A program made the position numbers and the translations under genes. From Treponemataceae bacterium (GTDB taxonomy: Bacteria; Spirochaetota; Spirochaetia; Treponematales; Treponemataceae), in contig JAKSTU010000004.1 of NCBI GenBank assembly GCA_024402435.1, positions 16,574 through 80,573 of the forward strand: DNA of 64,000 bases, in the 5' to 3' direction. Positions 36,189-44,567 of the stretch are shown in pieces. Position 1 is the stretch's first letter. Each line of letters opens with the position of its first letter. Under the pieces are notes generated by a model, which was given only the letters and a program-made list of their open reading frames with translations, was not told the DNA's origin and did no database searches.

Positions 36189-36210
36189 TTCTGATTCTTT
36201 CGTCAAAAAG

Positions 36211-36241
36211 CACCGGCTCTGATTTGGGCCGGTTTTTTTTT
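36211..36241 (+). terminator. Terminator of parA-parB
   Basis: ACCGGC ... GCCGGT with a ~10-nt loop, followed by eight or more T. It ends just upstream of the helicase promoter. Confidence 0.88.
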
Positions 36242-36245
36242 GCTG

Positions 36246-36274
36246 TTGCCCGTTGTCCTCACTTACGATAAAAT
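36246..36274 (+). promoter_or_regulatory. Promoter of the XPB helicase operon, predicted leaderless
   Basis: Plus strand: -35 TTGCCC (36246-36251), 17-nt spacer, -10 TAAAAT (36269-36274). The ATG at 36283 begins 8 nt after the -10, and no ribosome binding site is present. Confidence 0.6.
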
Positions 36275-36282
36275 TGCAGTTT

Positions 36283-38052
36283 ATGCAAGTACTGAATCCA
36301 CTGATCATCCAAAGTGACAAAACAATTCTTCTCGATGTTCATGCTCCTGCTGCAGAAGAATGCCGCAATGCCCTCATTCCCTTTGCAGAACTGGAAAAAT
36401 CCCCGGAGCACCTTCACACTTACAAACTTACGCCACTTTCTTTGTGGAATGCCGCCAGTGCAGGTTTTTCAAGCGAAGATGCCATTGCTGTTCTTGAAAA
36501 ATATGCCCGCTATGATGTTCCACAGGTTGTGAGCAGCTGGATAAAAGAAGTCGGAATGCGCTTCGGAAAACTGTTTCTGATTCCCAATCCTTTTGATGAA
36601 GCGGACCAGGCAGATGCGGCACAGACACAAGAACCGGTTCAGACAACACCAAAATCCCTGCTTCTGGCAACAAACACTGCAGCCGTTTACCGTGAAATTG
36701 AAGCATCCCGTTCCATGAGAAAATACCTGACACCGCTTACCAGTGTCAGCGGATATGATTTTGTTTTCAGACTTCAGCTTGTTGACCGGGGAACAGTCAA
36801 AGAAGAGCTGCTCAAATTGGGCTGGCCTGTAAAAGACCTGGTTCCGCTGAAAGACGGCGAGCCCCTCGAAGTTTCCCTCCGTAGCGAAACATTGGCCGGA
36901 AAGACACTTTCAATCAGAAATTATCAGAGAGAGGCTGCTGCTGCTCTTATTGGAGACCGGGGACCCGGAACAGGATTCGGAACAATCGTTCTGCCCTGTG
37001 GAGCCGGAAAAACTGTTGTCGGCATGACAGTAATGGATGCCCTCAAAACCAGCACGCTTATTATTACTACCAACATTACAGCAGTTCATCAGTGGATTGA
37101 CGAACTTCTGGACAAAACAAATCTTACCCGTGATGACATTGCGGAGTATTCCGGAGAAAACAAGGAAATTAAGCCGGTTACTGTTGCAACTTATCAGATT
37201 CTTACATGGCGGCCCGAAAAAGAAGGACCTTATCCCCATTTTCAGGTTTTTTCACAGCGCAACTGGGGTCTGATCATTTATGACGAAGTTCACATGCTTC
37301 CGGCACCTGTTTTCCGTGTCACTGCTGAAGTCCAGGCTGTACGACGTGTGGGGCTTACTGCAACTTTGGTGCGTGAAGACGGACTTGAAGGTTCGGTTTT
37401 CAGTCTGGTTGGTCCAAAGCGCTACGATGTGCCCTGGAAAGATCTGGAAAGCAGCGGATGGATTGCTGATGCGGAATGCATTGAATGGAGACTTGACATG
37501 CCTCCGGAACAGGAATTGGAATATGCTGTTGCGACAACGCGGCTCAAACACAGAGTAGCCTGCGAAAACCCCGAAAAAATCAATGCTGTCAAACAACTTG
37601 TTGACCGTTACACAAATGATAAAATACTTGTCATCGGACAGTATTTGGATCAGCTGCACCAGATTGCAGAGCTTTTGGGCGCCCCGATCATTACCGGCAA
37701 AACAAAAAACGAAGACCGTGACGTAATTTACAAACAGTTCCGGACAGGCGAAATCCGTGTTCTCGTAGTCTCCAAAGTTGCAAACTTTGCAATCGATCTT
37801 CCCGACGCATCCATGGCAATTGAAGTTTCGGGCGCATACGGAAGCCGGCAGGAAGAAGCACAGCGTCTTGGCCGTCTTCTTCGACCCAAAGAACGGACAG
37901 CCCGTTTTTTCACAATCATTTCCCGTGGTACAGTTGAAGAAGAATTCGGAGCAAACCGGCAGAAATTCCTTGCTGAACAAGGTTATTCATACAGACTGAT
38001 CAAAAGTCTTGATGAAATGCCTGATTATCTTGATGCTCCTATGAACGGATAA
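36283..38052 (+). CDS. XPB/Rad25-type superfamily 2 DNA helicase
   Basis: A 589-residue bacterial XPB. The N-terminal ~215 residues contain the XPB-specific domains; Walker A is LPCGAGKT (about 237-244), the DEVH box is at about 334-337, and motif III GLTATLVREDG includes the XPB RED triad (about 364-366). Motif VI is QRLGRLLRPKE. XPB unwinds DNA in eukaryotic transcription and nucleotide excision repair; bacterial copies occur in treponemes and actinobacteria, where their role is less clear. Start at the ATG at 36283; the frame is open to a TTG at 36253, which overlaps the promoter. Followed by a probable partner gene 11 nt later. Confidence 0.92.
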   Translation: MQVLNPLIIQSDKTILLDVHAPAAEECRNALIPFAELEKSPEHLHTYKLTPLSLWNAASAGFSSEDAIAVLEKYARYDVPQVVSSWIKEVGMRFGKLFLIPNPFDEADQADAAQTQEPVQTTPKSLLLATNTAAVYREIEASRSMRKYLTPLTSVSGYDFVFRLQLVDRGTVKEELLKLGWPVKDLVPLKDGEPLEVSLRSETLAGKTLSIRNYQREAAAALIGDRGPGTGFGTIVLPCGAGKTVVGMTVMDALKTSTLIITTNITAVHQWIDELLDKTNLTRDDIAEYSGENKEIKPVTVATYQILTWRPEKEGPYPHFQVFSQRNWGLIIYDEVHMLPAPVFRVTAEVQAVRRVGLTATLVREDGLEGSVFSLVGPKRYDVPWKDLESSGWIADAECIEWRLDMPPEQELEYAVATTRLKHRVACENPEKINAVKQLVDRYTNDKILVIGQYLDQLHQIAELLGAPIITGKTKNEDRDVIYKQFRTGEIRVLVVSKVANFAIDLPDASMAIEVSGAYGSRQEEAQRLGRLLRPKERTARFFTIISRGTVEEEFGANRQKFLAEQGYSYRLIKSLDEMPDYLDAPMNG

Positions 38053-38063
38053 CGGTGGGCTTA

Positions 38064-40220
38064 ATGGTAAAGAATATTTTGGAATGGCGCGAATCTTTGT
38101 CCACAATGAGTGATCATCATTTTTTCGACATGATGCGCATGTACTTGGGAGAAATCAAAACTCCGTACAACAAACAGAAACTGATTGAAGAACTCAGCGT
38201 TTTTCTGCGCAAGGAACAGAACAAAAAACTGATTGTCCGGCTTTTGTCCGAAGAAGAACTGGAAATTCTTACCGCTGTAGATTTATTGCCGGAACCGACT
38301 CTTAATGTTCTTGCAAAACTGTTTTCCGAAACCTGGACCTATGCAGAACTTTATGAAAAACTCATGAGCCTTGAAGAACGGCTTGTGCTTTTTCAGTATC
38401 AGGGCAACGGAACAAACCGGGTTTTGTACGGAATCAATCCGCATCTGGCAGAAACTGTTGCGCCACTGCTGAATCAGGAACGGCTTTTTCCGCCGGCTTC
38501 GCAAGAAAAACAGAAAGTGGATATTTTTTCACAGCAAAAAAAATCCCCTGATCTTAATCCCGGTCTTCTGACAGCAGCGATTTCTTTTGCATTGGAAAAT
38601 CCTGATCTTTTCAAAGCAGACGGATCATTCAAAAAGCGCATAGAAGCTGCCCTCCCCCTTGTTTTTCCCGATTATCCGGAAAACTTGATCAGAGCACTTT
38701 ACCGCGGGCTCATCAATCTGAATGTTTTTTCACAGACTGAAGGAAAACTTTCTCTTCAGTTGCCCCGTCTCAAAAATTTTGCACTTCTTGCGGAACCTGT
38801 TCAATACGCATACATTGCAGTTGCCGCCTGTGCCCATTTTCCCTTTGCAGAACTGCAGAAACAGTCTCAGCTTCTTTTCAATGTTCTTGCAATGATTCCC
38901 GATTCAGGTTTTACCCTTTCCATACTCAGCCGCGTTGCATGCTTTCTTCGTGAAAAAACTGTGTCTGCTGATTTCGGCATTCGGGGAGAATCCCGTTTTG
39001 CAGCCATTTTGCGCAAAAACACAGAAGAAAGTTTTTCAAGTCTGACAGAAGATCCGGTTCTGGCCCAGCTTTCAAATGCGGTGCTTCCGTACTTGGAAAG
39101 CGCAGTTACACTTGGTCTTCTGCAGACAGTGGGAACCGATTCTTCCGGAAAAACTGTTTATCGCGCCCATCCGGTGTTTGCAGCGGAAAACATTTCTGTC
39201 AGTGCAAAACGGAGCCTGACTTCATCAGACAGACCTGGAATCTGCAGCATTGACAGCGCACTTACAGTTACTGTTCTTCCAGGATCTGCTTTTTCAGACC
39301 TGATGCCTTATTGTCTTTGTGCAGTTCCTGAAAAACTGGATCAGGTTCTGCAGATGTCCGTAACAAAAAAAGCGGTTCTTCGGGCTTTCGGTTTTGGCGA
39401 AACACCGGAAAATCTTCTTGCAGGAATTGAGCACACACTCTGTCATGCAATGCCTCAGAATCTGACTTTTTCTGTAGAAGACTGGTTCCAAAGTTTTTCA
39501 TCCGGAACATTGTTCAAAGGCTACGTGCTTTCCGTTTCACCGGAAAAACAGGTTCTTGTGGAAAAAAGCACAGTCCTCGCGCCTTATCTTTTTAAAACTC
39601 TGGCTGAAGGGATTTATCTTCTGAACTTTTCTGACGATGCCACGGCAAATCAGGTAATTGCAGAAAGCGGCCTTGATTTTATCGGTAGTGTCAAAACTGT
39701 TTCAGAACCTGCCGTTTCATTACCATTGCCTGCTCTCCGCCTTGAAAACAGGATTTCCTTTGATGCTCAGAGCAAACCCGCCGAACTTTCCGGACAAAAG
39801 ATTCTTTCACCGGAAGAAGCGGATGCTTTCAAACAGGAAATGATGTCTGTCCTGGAGAACATGGAACTGAATGAAGAACAGCGCAATGAACTGAAATCCA
39901 GAATCGACAGAAAAGTAATTGTTACTCCTGCCCAACTCCGGCCTGATTCGGTACGCCCTGAAAAAACTGAAGCTTCGGGAATGGATTATTTGGGAAAAAT
40001 CCATGTAGTTGAGCATGCGCTTGCATCACAAAGTCTTCTGGAAGTAACCATTGACGGAGTTCTTTATCTTGTTAACCCGATTTCCATCAGCAAAGAAAAC
40101 GGAGAAGCCATCCTTTTGGCAAAAATGGCTGACAATGGCGAAGAAAAACACTTTCTCATTGCAAGAACACAAAAAATCAAACGGATCCGTGGTCCGATTT
40201 TCAAAGAACCGGAGTATTGA
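38064..40220 (+). CDS. Probable XPB partner protein (helicase-associated, Helicase_C_3-like)
   Basis: A 718-residue protein without ATPase motifs, largely helical in the first 300 residues (winged-helix-like segments around LIEELSVFLRKEQNKKLIVRLLSEEELEIL). The final ~60 residues, with EVTIDGVLYLVNPISI and HFLIARTQKIKRIRG, look like a WYL-type beta domain, but this is a visual impression. Actinobacteria carry a comparable large protein next to their XPB gene (Rv0862c beside Rv0861c). Co-transcription with the helicase is very likely. Start could be the ATG at 38064 (GGTGGG 4 nt upstream) or the GTG at 38055. Confidence 0.6.
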   Translation: MVKNILEWRESLSTMSDHHFFDMMRMYLGEIKTPYNKQKLIEELSVFLRKEQNKKLIVRLLSEEELEILTAVDLLPEPTLNVLAKLFSETWTYAELYEKLMSLEERLVLFQYQGNGTNRVLYGINPHLAETVAPLLNQERLFPPASQEKQKVDIFSQQKKSPDLNPGLLTAAISFALENPDLFKADGSFKKRIEAALPLVFPDYPENLIRALYRGLINLNVFSQTEGKLSLQLPRLKNFALLAEPVQYAYIAVAACAHFPFAELQKQSQLLFNVLAMIPDSGFTLSILSRVACFLREKTVSADFGIRGESRFAAILRKNTEESFSSLTEDPVLAQLSNAVLPYLESAVTLGLLQTVGTDSSGKTVYRAHPVFAAENISVSAKRSLTSSDRPGICSIDSALTVTVLPGSAFSDLMPYCLCAVPEKLDQVLQMSVTKKAVLRAFGFGETPENLLAGIEHTLCHAMPQNLTFSVEDWFQSFSSGTLFKGYVLSVSPEKQVLVEKSTVLAPYLFKTLAEGIYLLNFSDDATANQVIAESGLDFIGSVKTVSEPAVSLPLPALRLENRISFDAQSKPAELSGQKILSPEEADAFKQEMMSVLENMELNEEQRNELKSRIDRKVIVTPAQLRPDSVRPEKTEASGMDYLGKIHVVEHALASQSLLEVTIDGVLYLVNPISISKENGEAILLAKMADNGEEKHFLIARTQKIKRIRGPIFKEPEY

Positions 40221-40222
40221 GC

Positions 40223-40933
40223 ATGAAACCGATTTTTTACTTCATTCTTCTTCCTGCCCTTCTGCCAGTTTTTGTTCTGCTTTATTACGTTTACAGCAAA
40301 GACAAAGTTGAACGGGAACCTTTGACTGTATTGATCAGAGTATTTGCATTAGGCGGACTTTTCAGTCTTCTGGACATTCCTGCAGAAAGTTTCGCAAACC
40401 GGCTGATCGTTCAGTACACAGGTTCTGCTTCTGGAATGACCTTCGATCTGTACAGCAACTTTCTGGGCATTGCACTTGTTGAAGAACTGACAAAATGGCT
40501 TGTTCTGATGGTTTATATCTGGAAAATCAGAGACTTTGACTACCGCTATGACGGAATTGTTTATGCTGCCGCCGCCTCACTGGGTTTTGCCGGTCTTGAA
40601 AACATCCTTTATGTCCTCCGCTTCGGAACTTCTGTTTCCATCGGACGTGCACTTTTTTCCATTCCCGGACACACCGCTTTTGCAGTCTTCATGGGCTTTT
40701 TTCTGGCCAGGGCAAAACATTGGGATTTGCGCGGATCAAAACTATTGTGCGGTCTTTTCCTTCTGCTTTCTGTCGCAGTTCCGGTCTGCATTCACGGGAT
40801 TTACGATTTTCTGCTTTCACCCAGCGGACAGGCAAGCCCTGTTTCTTTCATCCTCTTCGTAATTCTGCTGGATGCTTTGGCCTGGCTTTTTATCCGCCAT
40901 GAATTCAGAACTGACCGGCCCCTTGGACAATGA
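40223..40933 (+). CDS. prsW: PrsW-family intramembrane metalloprotease
   Basis: A 236-residue polytopic inner-membrane protein with about seven hydrophobic segments. The PrsW motifs are present: VEELTKW (EExxK, about 86-92), GLENILYV (about 122-129), PGHTAFAVFMG (about 148-158) and HGIYDF. In Bacillus PrsW cuts the anti-sigma factor RsiW; the target here is unknown. Start at the ATG at 40223, 8 nt after GGAG that lies in the end of the preceding gene, so it is the third gene of the helicase operon. Confidence 0.88.
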   Translation: MKPIFYFILLPALLPVFVLLYYVYSKDKVEREPLTVLIRVFALGGLFSLLDIPAESFANRLIVQYTGSASGMTFDLYSNFLGIALVEELTKWLVLMVYIWKIRDFDYRYDGIVYAAAASLGFAGLENILYVLRFGTSVSIGRALFSIPGHTAFAVFMGFFLARAKHWDLRGSKLLCGLFLLLSVAVPVCIHGIYDFLLSPSGQASPVSFILFVILLDALAWLFIRHEFRTDRPLGQ

Positions 40934-40945
40934 AAACGAGAATAT

Positions 40946-41626
40946 TTATTTGCTGATTACAACCAGATTGCGGCTGTATGCGCCGTCATCCGTAAGAAAC
41001 GGAACATTCAGCGGAACCACCTGATATTCAGGAACCTGATCTTTTATTGCTTCCATTTCTTCAGTGATTTTGTCAAGTCTGGCTTTGTATGCGGCAAGAA
41101 ATCCGCCCGGCTTTACAACACGCAGCAGAACTTTTGTCATCTTTTTGTCCAACGGACGGAAAGCACGGAATACGGCCGCATCAAAACTTGCAAGTGCCAC
41201 CCGCTCGGCCTGTTCGCACTGAATCTGAACATTTTCAAGACCAAGAACAGCCTTGCAGTTTTCCAGAAAAAGACAGCGCCGGCTCATTCGTTCAACAAGC
41301 ATGAAGTTCACATCAGGCATGGCAAGTGCCAGAGGGATTCCCGGCAGCCCGCCGCCTGTACCGATGTCTGCAACCAAAGGCACTGCTCCCGAAGCAAAAA
41401 CCGGTTCCAGTCTTTTGCGCAGTTCAGAAACTGCAGAAACGCTGTCCAGAATATGACGCACAACCACATCATCATGAGTGTCAGCGCCCACAAGATCATA
41501 AGCGCTGTTGAACAGCTCCAGCTCATGGCAATAAGCTTCAAGTTTTTTTGCAAGGTTTTCCAGTTCAGGCGCAGCAAAGCCCAATTTTTCCAGTCCCTGT
41601 CTCAACAAATCATTTTCTGCCATCAT
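40946..41626 (-). CDS. rsmG: 16S rRNA (guanine-N7)-methyltransferase RsmG (GidB)
   Basis: Methylates G527 of 16S rRNA; loss gives low-level streptomycin resistance. The 226-residue product has the SAM motif VADIGTGGGLPGIPLALA, FMLVERMSRRCLFLENCKAVLGL, and the family N terminus (HELELFNSAYDLVGADTHDDVVVRHILDS). It overlaps the mntP stop codon. Two adjacent ATGs (41626, 41623) are possible starts. In many genomes it neighbours parAB, as it does here a few genes away. Confidence 0.94.
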   Translation of the reverse strand: MMAENDLLRQGLEKLGFAAPELENLAKKLEAYCHELELFNSAYDLVGADTHDDVVVRHILDSVSAVSELRKRLEPVFASGAVPLVADIGTGGGLPGIPLALAMPDVNFMLVERMSRRCLFLENCKAVLGLENVQIQCEQAERVALASFDAAVFRAFRPLDKKMTKVLLRVVKPGGFLAAYKARLDKITEEMEAIKDQVPEYQVVPLNVPFLTDDGAYSRNLVVISK

Positions 41627-42198
41627 GATTTTCCCAAAAGATGTTCTGCAAGTATTTTGATTCCGATTCCCACAAGAATCAGACCGCCTGCAAGCTCTGC
41701 CTTGTTCTTGTATTTGGAACCGAATTTGTTTCCTATTACAACTCCGCCCAAAGAAATGACAAAAGTTGTTATTCCTATGATTGCAATGGAAGACCAGATT
41801 GACACCTGCAGACAGGCAAAAGAAATGCCTACTGCAAGCGCATCAATGCTTGTTGCAACCGCAAGGACAAAAAGTTCCTTTATATCCAGTTTCCCGTCTT
41901 CCTGTTTTGCTTCGTCTTCATCATCCTTTTTGAAACTTTCGATGGCCATTTTTCCACCGATAAATGCCAGCAGGACAAATGCTATCCAATGATCGAATGC
42001 TGAAATATAAACTGCAAAACTTGTTCCCAAAAGCCATCCGATCAGCGGCATCAGAGCCTGAAAACCGCCGAAAAAAAGCGCAATAATCAGTCCGTGGGTG
42101 TAATTCACTTTCTTCATTGAAAGGCCTTTGCAGATACTTACTGCAAAAGCATCCATGGAAAGTCCCACGCCGATAAGAAGCAATTCAAGAAAAGACAT
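41623..42198 (-). CDS. mntP: Manganese efflux pump MntP
   Basis: A 191-residue inner-membrane protein with six hydrophobic segments in two related halves. The MntP signature Asp residues appear in GVGLSMDAFAVSICKG (N-terminal half) and AVATSIDALAVGISFA (C-terminal half). It exports excess Mn(II). An acidic/charged loop (KKDDEDEAKQEDGK) links the halves. Its ATG follows directly behind a terminator-like structure, suggesting attenuation control. AGGA site 6 nt upstream; rsmG overlaps its 3' end. Confidence 0.93.
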   Translation of the reverse strand: MSFLELLLIGVGLSMDAFAVSICKGLSMKKVNYTHGLIIALFFGGFQALMPLIGWLLGTSFAVYISAFDHWIAFVLLAFIGGKMAIESFKKDDEDEAKQEDGKLDIKELFVLAVATSIDALAVGISFACLQVSIWSSIAIIGITTFVISLGGVVIGNKFGSKYKNKAELAGGLILVGIGIKILAEHLLGKS

Positions 42199-42325
42199 AA
42201 AATTCCTCGGGGTAAAAAAAAATCAGACCCGTCCGGTATCTGATTGAAGATTTTTTTACGTTCAGATCTGTCTGCACGCACATACTGCAAAAACGCCAGC
42301 AAACACTGACTGCTTAACACAGTGG
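42199..42325 (-). promoter_or_regulatory. mntP leader with terminator (possible attenuator)
   Basis: Minus strand: AATCAGA and TCTGATT (42239-42245 and 42221-42227) form a stem with a GC-rich inner part, followed by nine T (42214-42222), ending just before the GAGGA site of mntP. The 5' arm (TCAGAT) can also pair with ATCTGA 17 nt upstream (42262-42267), an alternative, antiterminator-like hairpin. In other bacteria mntP is often under the yybP-ykoY manganese riboswitch; I cannot find that motif's conserved blocks here. The terminator could also simply end the upstream transporter transcript. Confidence 0.55.
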
Positions 42326-42329
42326 CAAC

Positions 42330-42359
42330 ACGATAACATGCTTGCAGCAAAGTAGTCAA
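42330..42359 (-). promoter_or_regulatory. Possible promoter of mntP
   Basis: Minus strand: -35 TTGACT (42354-42359), 18-nt spacer, -10 TATCGT (42330-42335). It would give a ~125-nt leader that contains the terminator. Confidence 0.4.
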
Positions 42360-42454
42360 CATGTGGAGCCAACCTGTTTTTCAGGACCCTGACTCCACCG
42401 TTTCCAAAGTTTTGGAGCTGTTCAATCAGCAACTTCTCGGACAGCCCCAATCTT

Positions 42455-43483
42455 TTATGCTTTCTGCTTTGCCTTGCGTGAAAGAACAACACTCTGTACC
42501 AGGAGGAAGATACAGATCATTGCAGCAACAGTGATGTTTGTCCACCAGGCATCATCAAGACCCAAAGATGTAACAATGTTCTTGATTGTACTGAGTGACA
42601 GAACACCGAAAAGTGTTCCCGCAATGTTACCCACACCACCGGTAAGCATTGTACCGCCGATGATTGACGAAGCAATGGCGTTCATTTCTGCACCGCTTGC
42701 GTGTGACGGAGAACCGGAACCAACGTGCATGAAGTACACCCATCCACCGATTGCTGCAAGCACAGAACAGATGATATGAGCCAGGAACTTTGTGCGTTTT
42801 ACGTTGATACCCAGCATGTTTGCACTCTGAACATTTCCACCGACTGCATAGAAGTTGCGTCCCAGTTTTGTCCAGCGGAGAACGATGAACAGCACAAGGA
42901 CGACAACCAGTGCAACAATAACACCGATTTCCATGTATGCGGGCATGAATATTCCCTTCTTGTTGTAAGATCCGAGGAAAGGAATATAAATACGTGTGTC
43001 CTTAAGGGCAACAAGAGCAGGATTTGTTACATTGAACTGTGTGGCATTTACGATTGTCGTCATACCTTTTGCAAAGAACATACCTGCAAGAGTAACGATA
43101 AAGGGCTGGATTTCAAGATAAGCAACCAGATAGCCCTGTACCAGACCGAAAAGCACACCGATCATCAGAGCAATCATGATTGCGGAGAAAATGTTTCCGC
43201 CTTTCATGTCAAGGTTTACTGCACAACTCATGCAGACAAGTGCTGTCATTGTACCGACTGAAATATCGATACCGCCGGTAATCATAACAAGACTCAAAGC
43301 ACAGGAAAGAATGATCAGCGCAGCATTTTCGTTGAACATGTTCAGGAACTGCTGAGGTTTGCGGAAACCGGCACCCAAAAATATGACGGCAACCAGATAC
43401 ATGACCACAAAAACGGAAATTGTAATCAGAAGAAGCAGGTTTGAATCAGATAAAGCGACTCTTTTTTTACCAAGCTGTTTCAT
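42455..43483 (-). CDS. yjfF: Sugar ABC transporter permease, YjfF-like
   Basis: A 342-residue inner-membrane permease of the ribose/galactofuranose (CUT2) class with about nine hydrophobic segments. The family block is seen in LSLVMITGGIDISVGTMTALV (EAA-less CUT2 signature GGIDISVG) and GSGSPSHASGAEMNAIASSIIGG. It is the last gene of the four-gene transporter; AAAGGAGG precedes the ATG. It is translated 1 nt after the previous permease stop. Confidence 0.88.
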   Translation of the reverse strand: MKQLGKKRVALSDSNLLLLITISVFVVMYLVAVIFLGAGFRKPQQFLNMFNENAALIILSCALSLVMITGGIDISVGTMTALVCMSCAVNLDMKGGNIFSAIMIALMIGVLFGLVQGYLVAYLEIQPFIVTLAGMFFAKGMTTIVNATQFNVTNPALVALKDTRIYIPFLGSYNKKGIFMPAYMEIGVIVALVVVLVLFIVLRWTKLGRNFYAVGGNVQSANMLGINVKRTKFLAHIICSVLAAIGGWVYFMHVGSGSPSHASGAEMNAIASSIIGGTMLTGGVGNIAGTLFGVLSLSTIKNIVTSLGLDDAWWTNITVAAMICIFLLVQSVVLSRKAKQKA

Positions 43484-43484
43484 C

Positions 43485-44567
43485 TTATTTTACCTCCTTT
43501 GCTTTTGCAGTTTTCTTTTTGGAAAGATTGTTCAGTTTTTCACGTACAACCGGAGCAGAAAGAACAACCAGAATGATGACGACTACTGCTTTATATGCCG
43601 GAAGAGCTGTAGAAAGAACATTGAACTTGTACAGTGTTGTGGTCAGGAACTGGATGACGTATGCACCGAGAACAGAAGCCCACATGTTGAATTTACCGCC
43701 GCTGAGCGCGTTACCACCGAGAGCAACTGCAAGAATGGCGTCCATTTCAATATCCTTTGCAATAACTGAGTAGTTGATTGTTGAGATACGGCTTACTTTG
43801 ATAAGGCCGGCAACTGCAACACAAAGACCCATGATTACGTAGGTGATGAACTTGATCAGTTCAGGATTGATACCGTTGAGCCGTGAAGAAGCACTGTTGA
43901 TACCTACAGCCTGTGAATAAAGGCCGATTGTCGTGAACTTGAGAGCAAGCCATGCAACACCCATACAGATTATTGCAATGAATACAGGTGTCGGAATCGG
44001 GATTCCGGGAATAAAGTTTCCGAAGTATCCGAATTCAACATCATTGATGATAGGAAGCTTGTTCTGATTGATCCATGCAGCAATTGAGCGTCCTGCAGTA
44101 AACATGATCAGTGTTGCAACCATAGGCTGGATTTTGAAGTAAGCAACCAGAGCACCGTTGAAGGCACCGAAGGCCATACTTACCAAGGCCGCAACAATGA
44201 ATGCCAGGAAAACCGTGTGCTGCATTGTTTCAGGACGGAACCCCGCATTGCCGCAAAGAACGCGGAGGATTACAGAACCTGCAATGGCGATTGTTGCACC
44301 TACAGAAATATCCTGTCCGCCGGAAGCAGAAGTTACCAGCGTCATACCGATTGCAAGAATTACCAGCTCTGATGCATTGTCCAGAATCGTGATCAGATAA
44401 CCTGAAAAAACAGGATTTCCGTCACTGTTTAATCCCAGCGTAATCTTGAAGAAAGAAGGATCTGCAATCAAGTTGAATATGACAAGAATTGCCAGAGCTG
44501 CAAGGGGAATAAACATCTGATTTCTTAAAATGGCAGAAAGTCCGCCTTTTGTTTTTACCTTGCTCAT
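43485..44567 (-). CDS. ytfT: Sugar ABC transporter permease, YtfT-like
   Basis: A 360-residue inner-membrane permease with the CUT2 signature TLVTSASGGQDISVGATIAIAGSV and EMDAILAVALGGNALSGGKFN. It pairs with the YjfF-like permease to form the transmembrane channel. Its ATG overlaps the stop of the ATPase gene (ATGA), behind GGAGG, so translation is coupled. Confidence 0.88.
   Translation of the reverse strand: MSKVKTKGGLSAILRNQMFIPLAALAILVIFNLIADPSFFKITLGLNSDGNPVFSGYLITILDNASELVILAIGMTLVTSASGGQDISVGATIAIAGSVILRVLCGNAGFRPETMQHTVFLAFIVAALVSMAFGAFNGALVAYFKIQPMVATLIMFTAGRSIAAWINQNKLPIINDVEFGYFGNFIPGIPIPTPVFIAIICMGVAWLALKFTTIGLYSQAVGINSASSRLNGINPELIKFITYVIMGLCVAVAGLIKVSRISTINYSVIAKDIEMDAILAVALGGNALSGGKFNMWASVLGAYVIQFLTTTLYKFNVLSTALPAYKAVVVIILVVLSAPVVREKLNNLSKKKTAKAKEVK

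Noticed and set aside
42199..42360. yybP-ykoY manganese riboswitch upstream of mntP
   Set aside because: The conserved loop blocks of that riboswitch are not seen; only the terminator and an alternative pairing can be supported, so it is listed as an unassigned attenuator.
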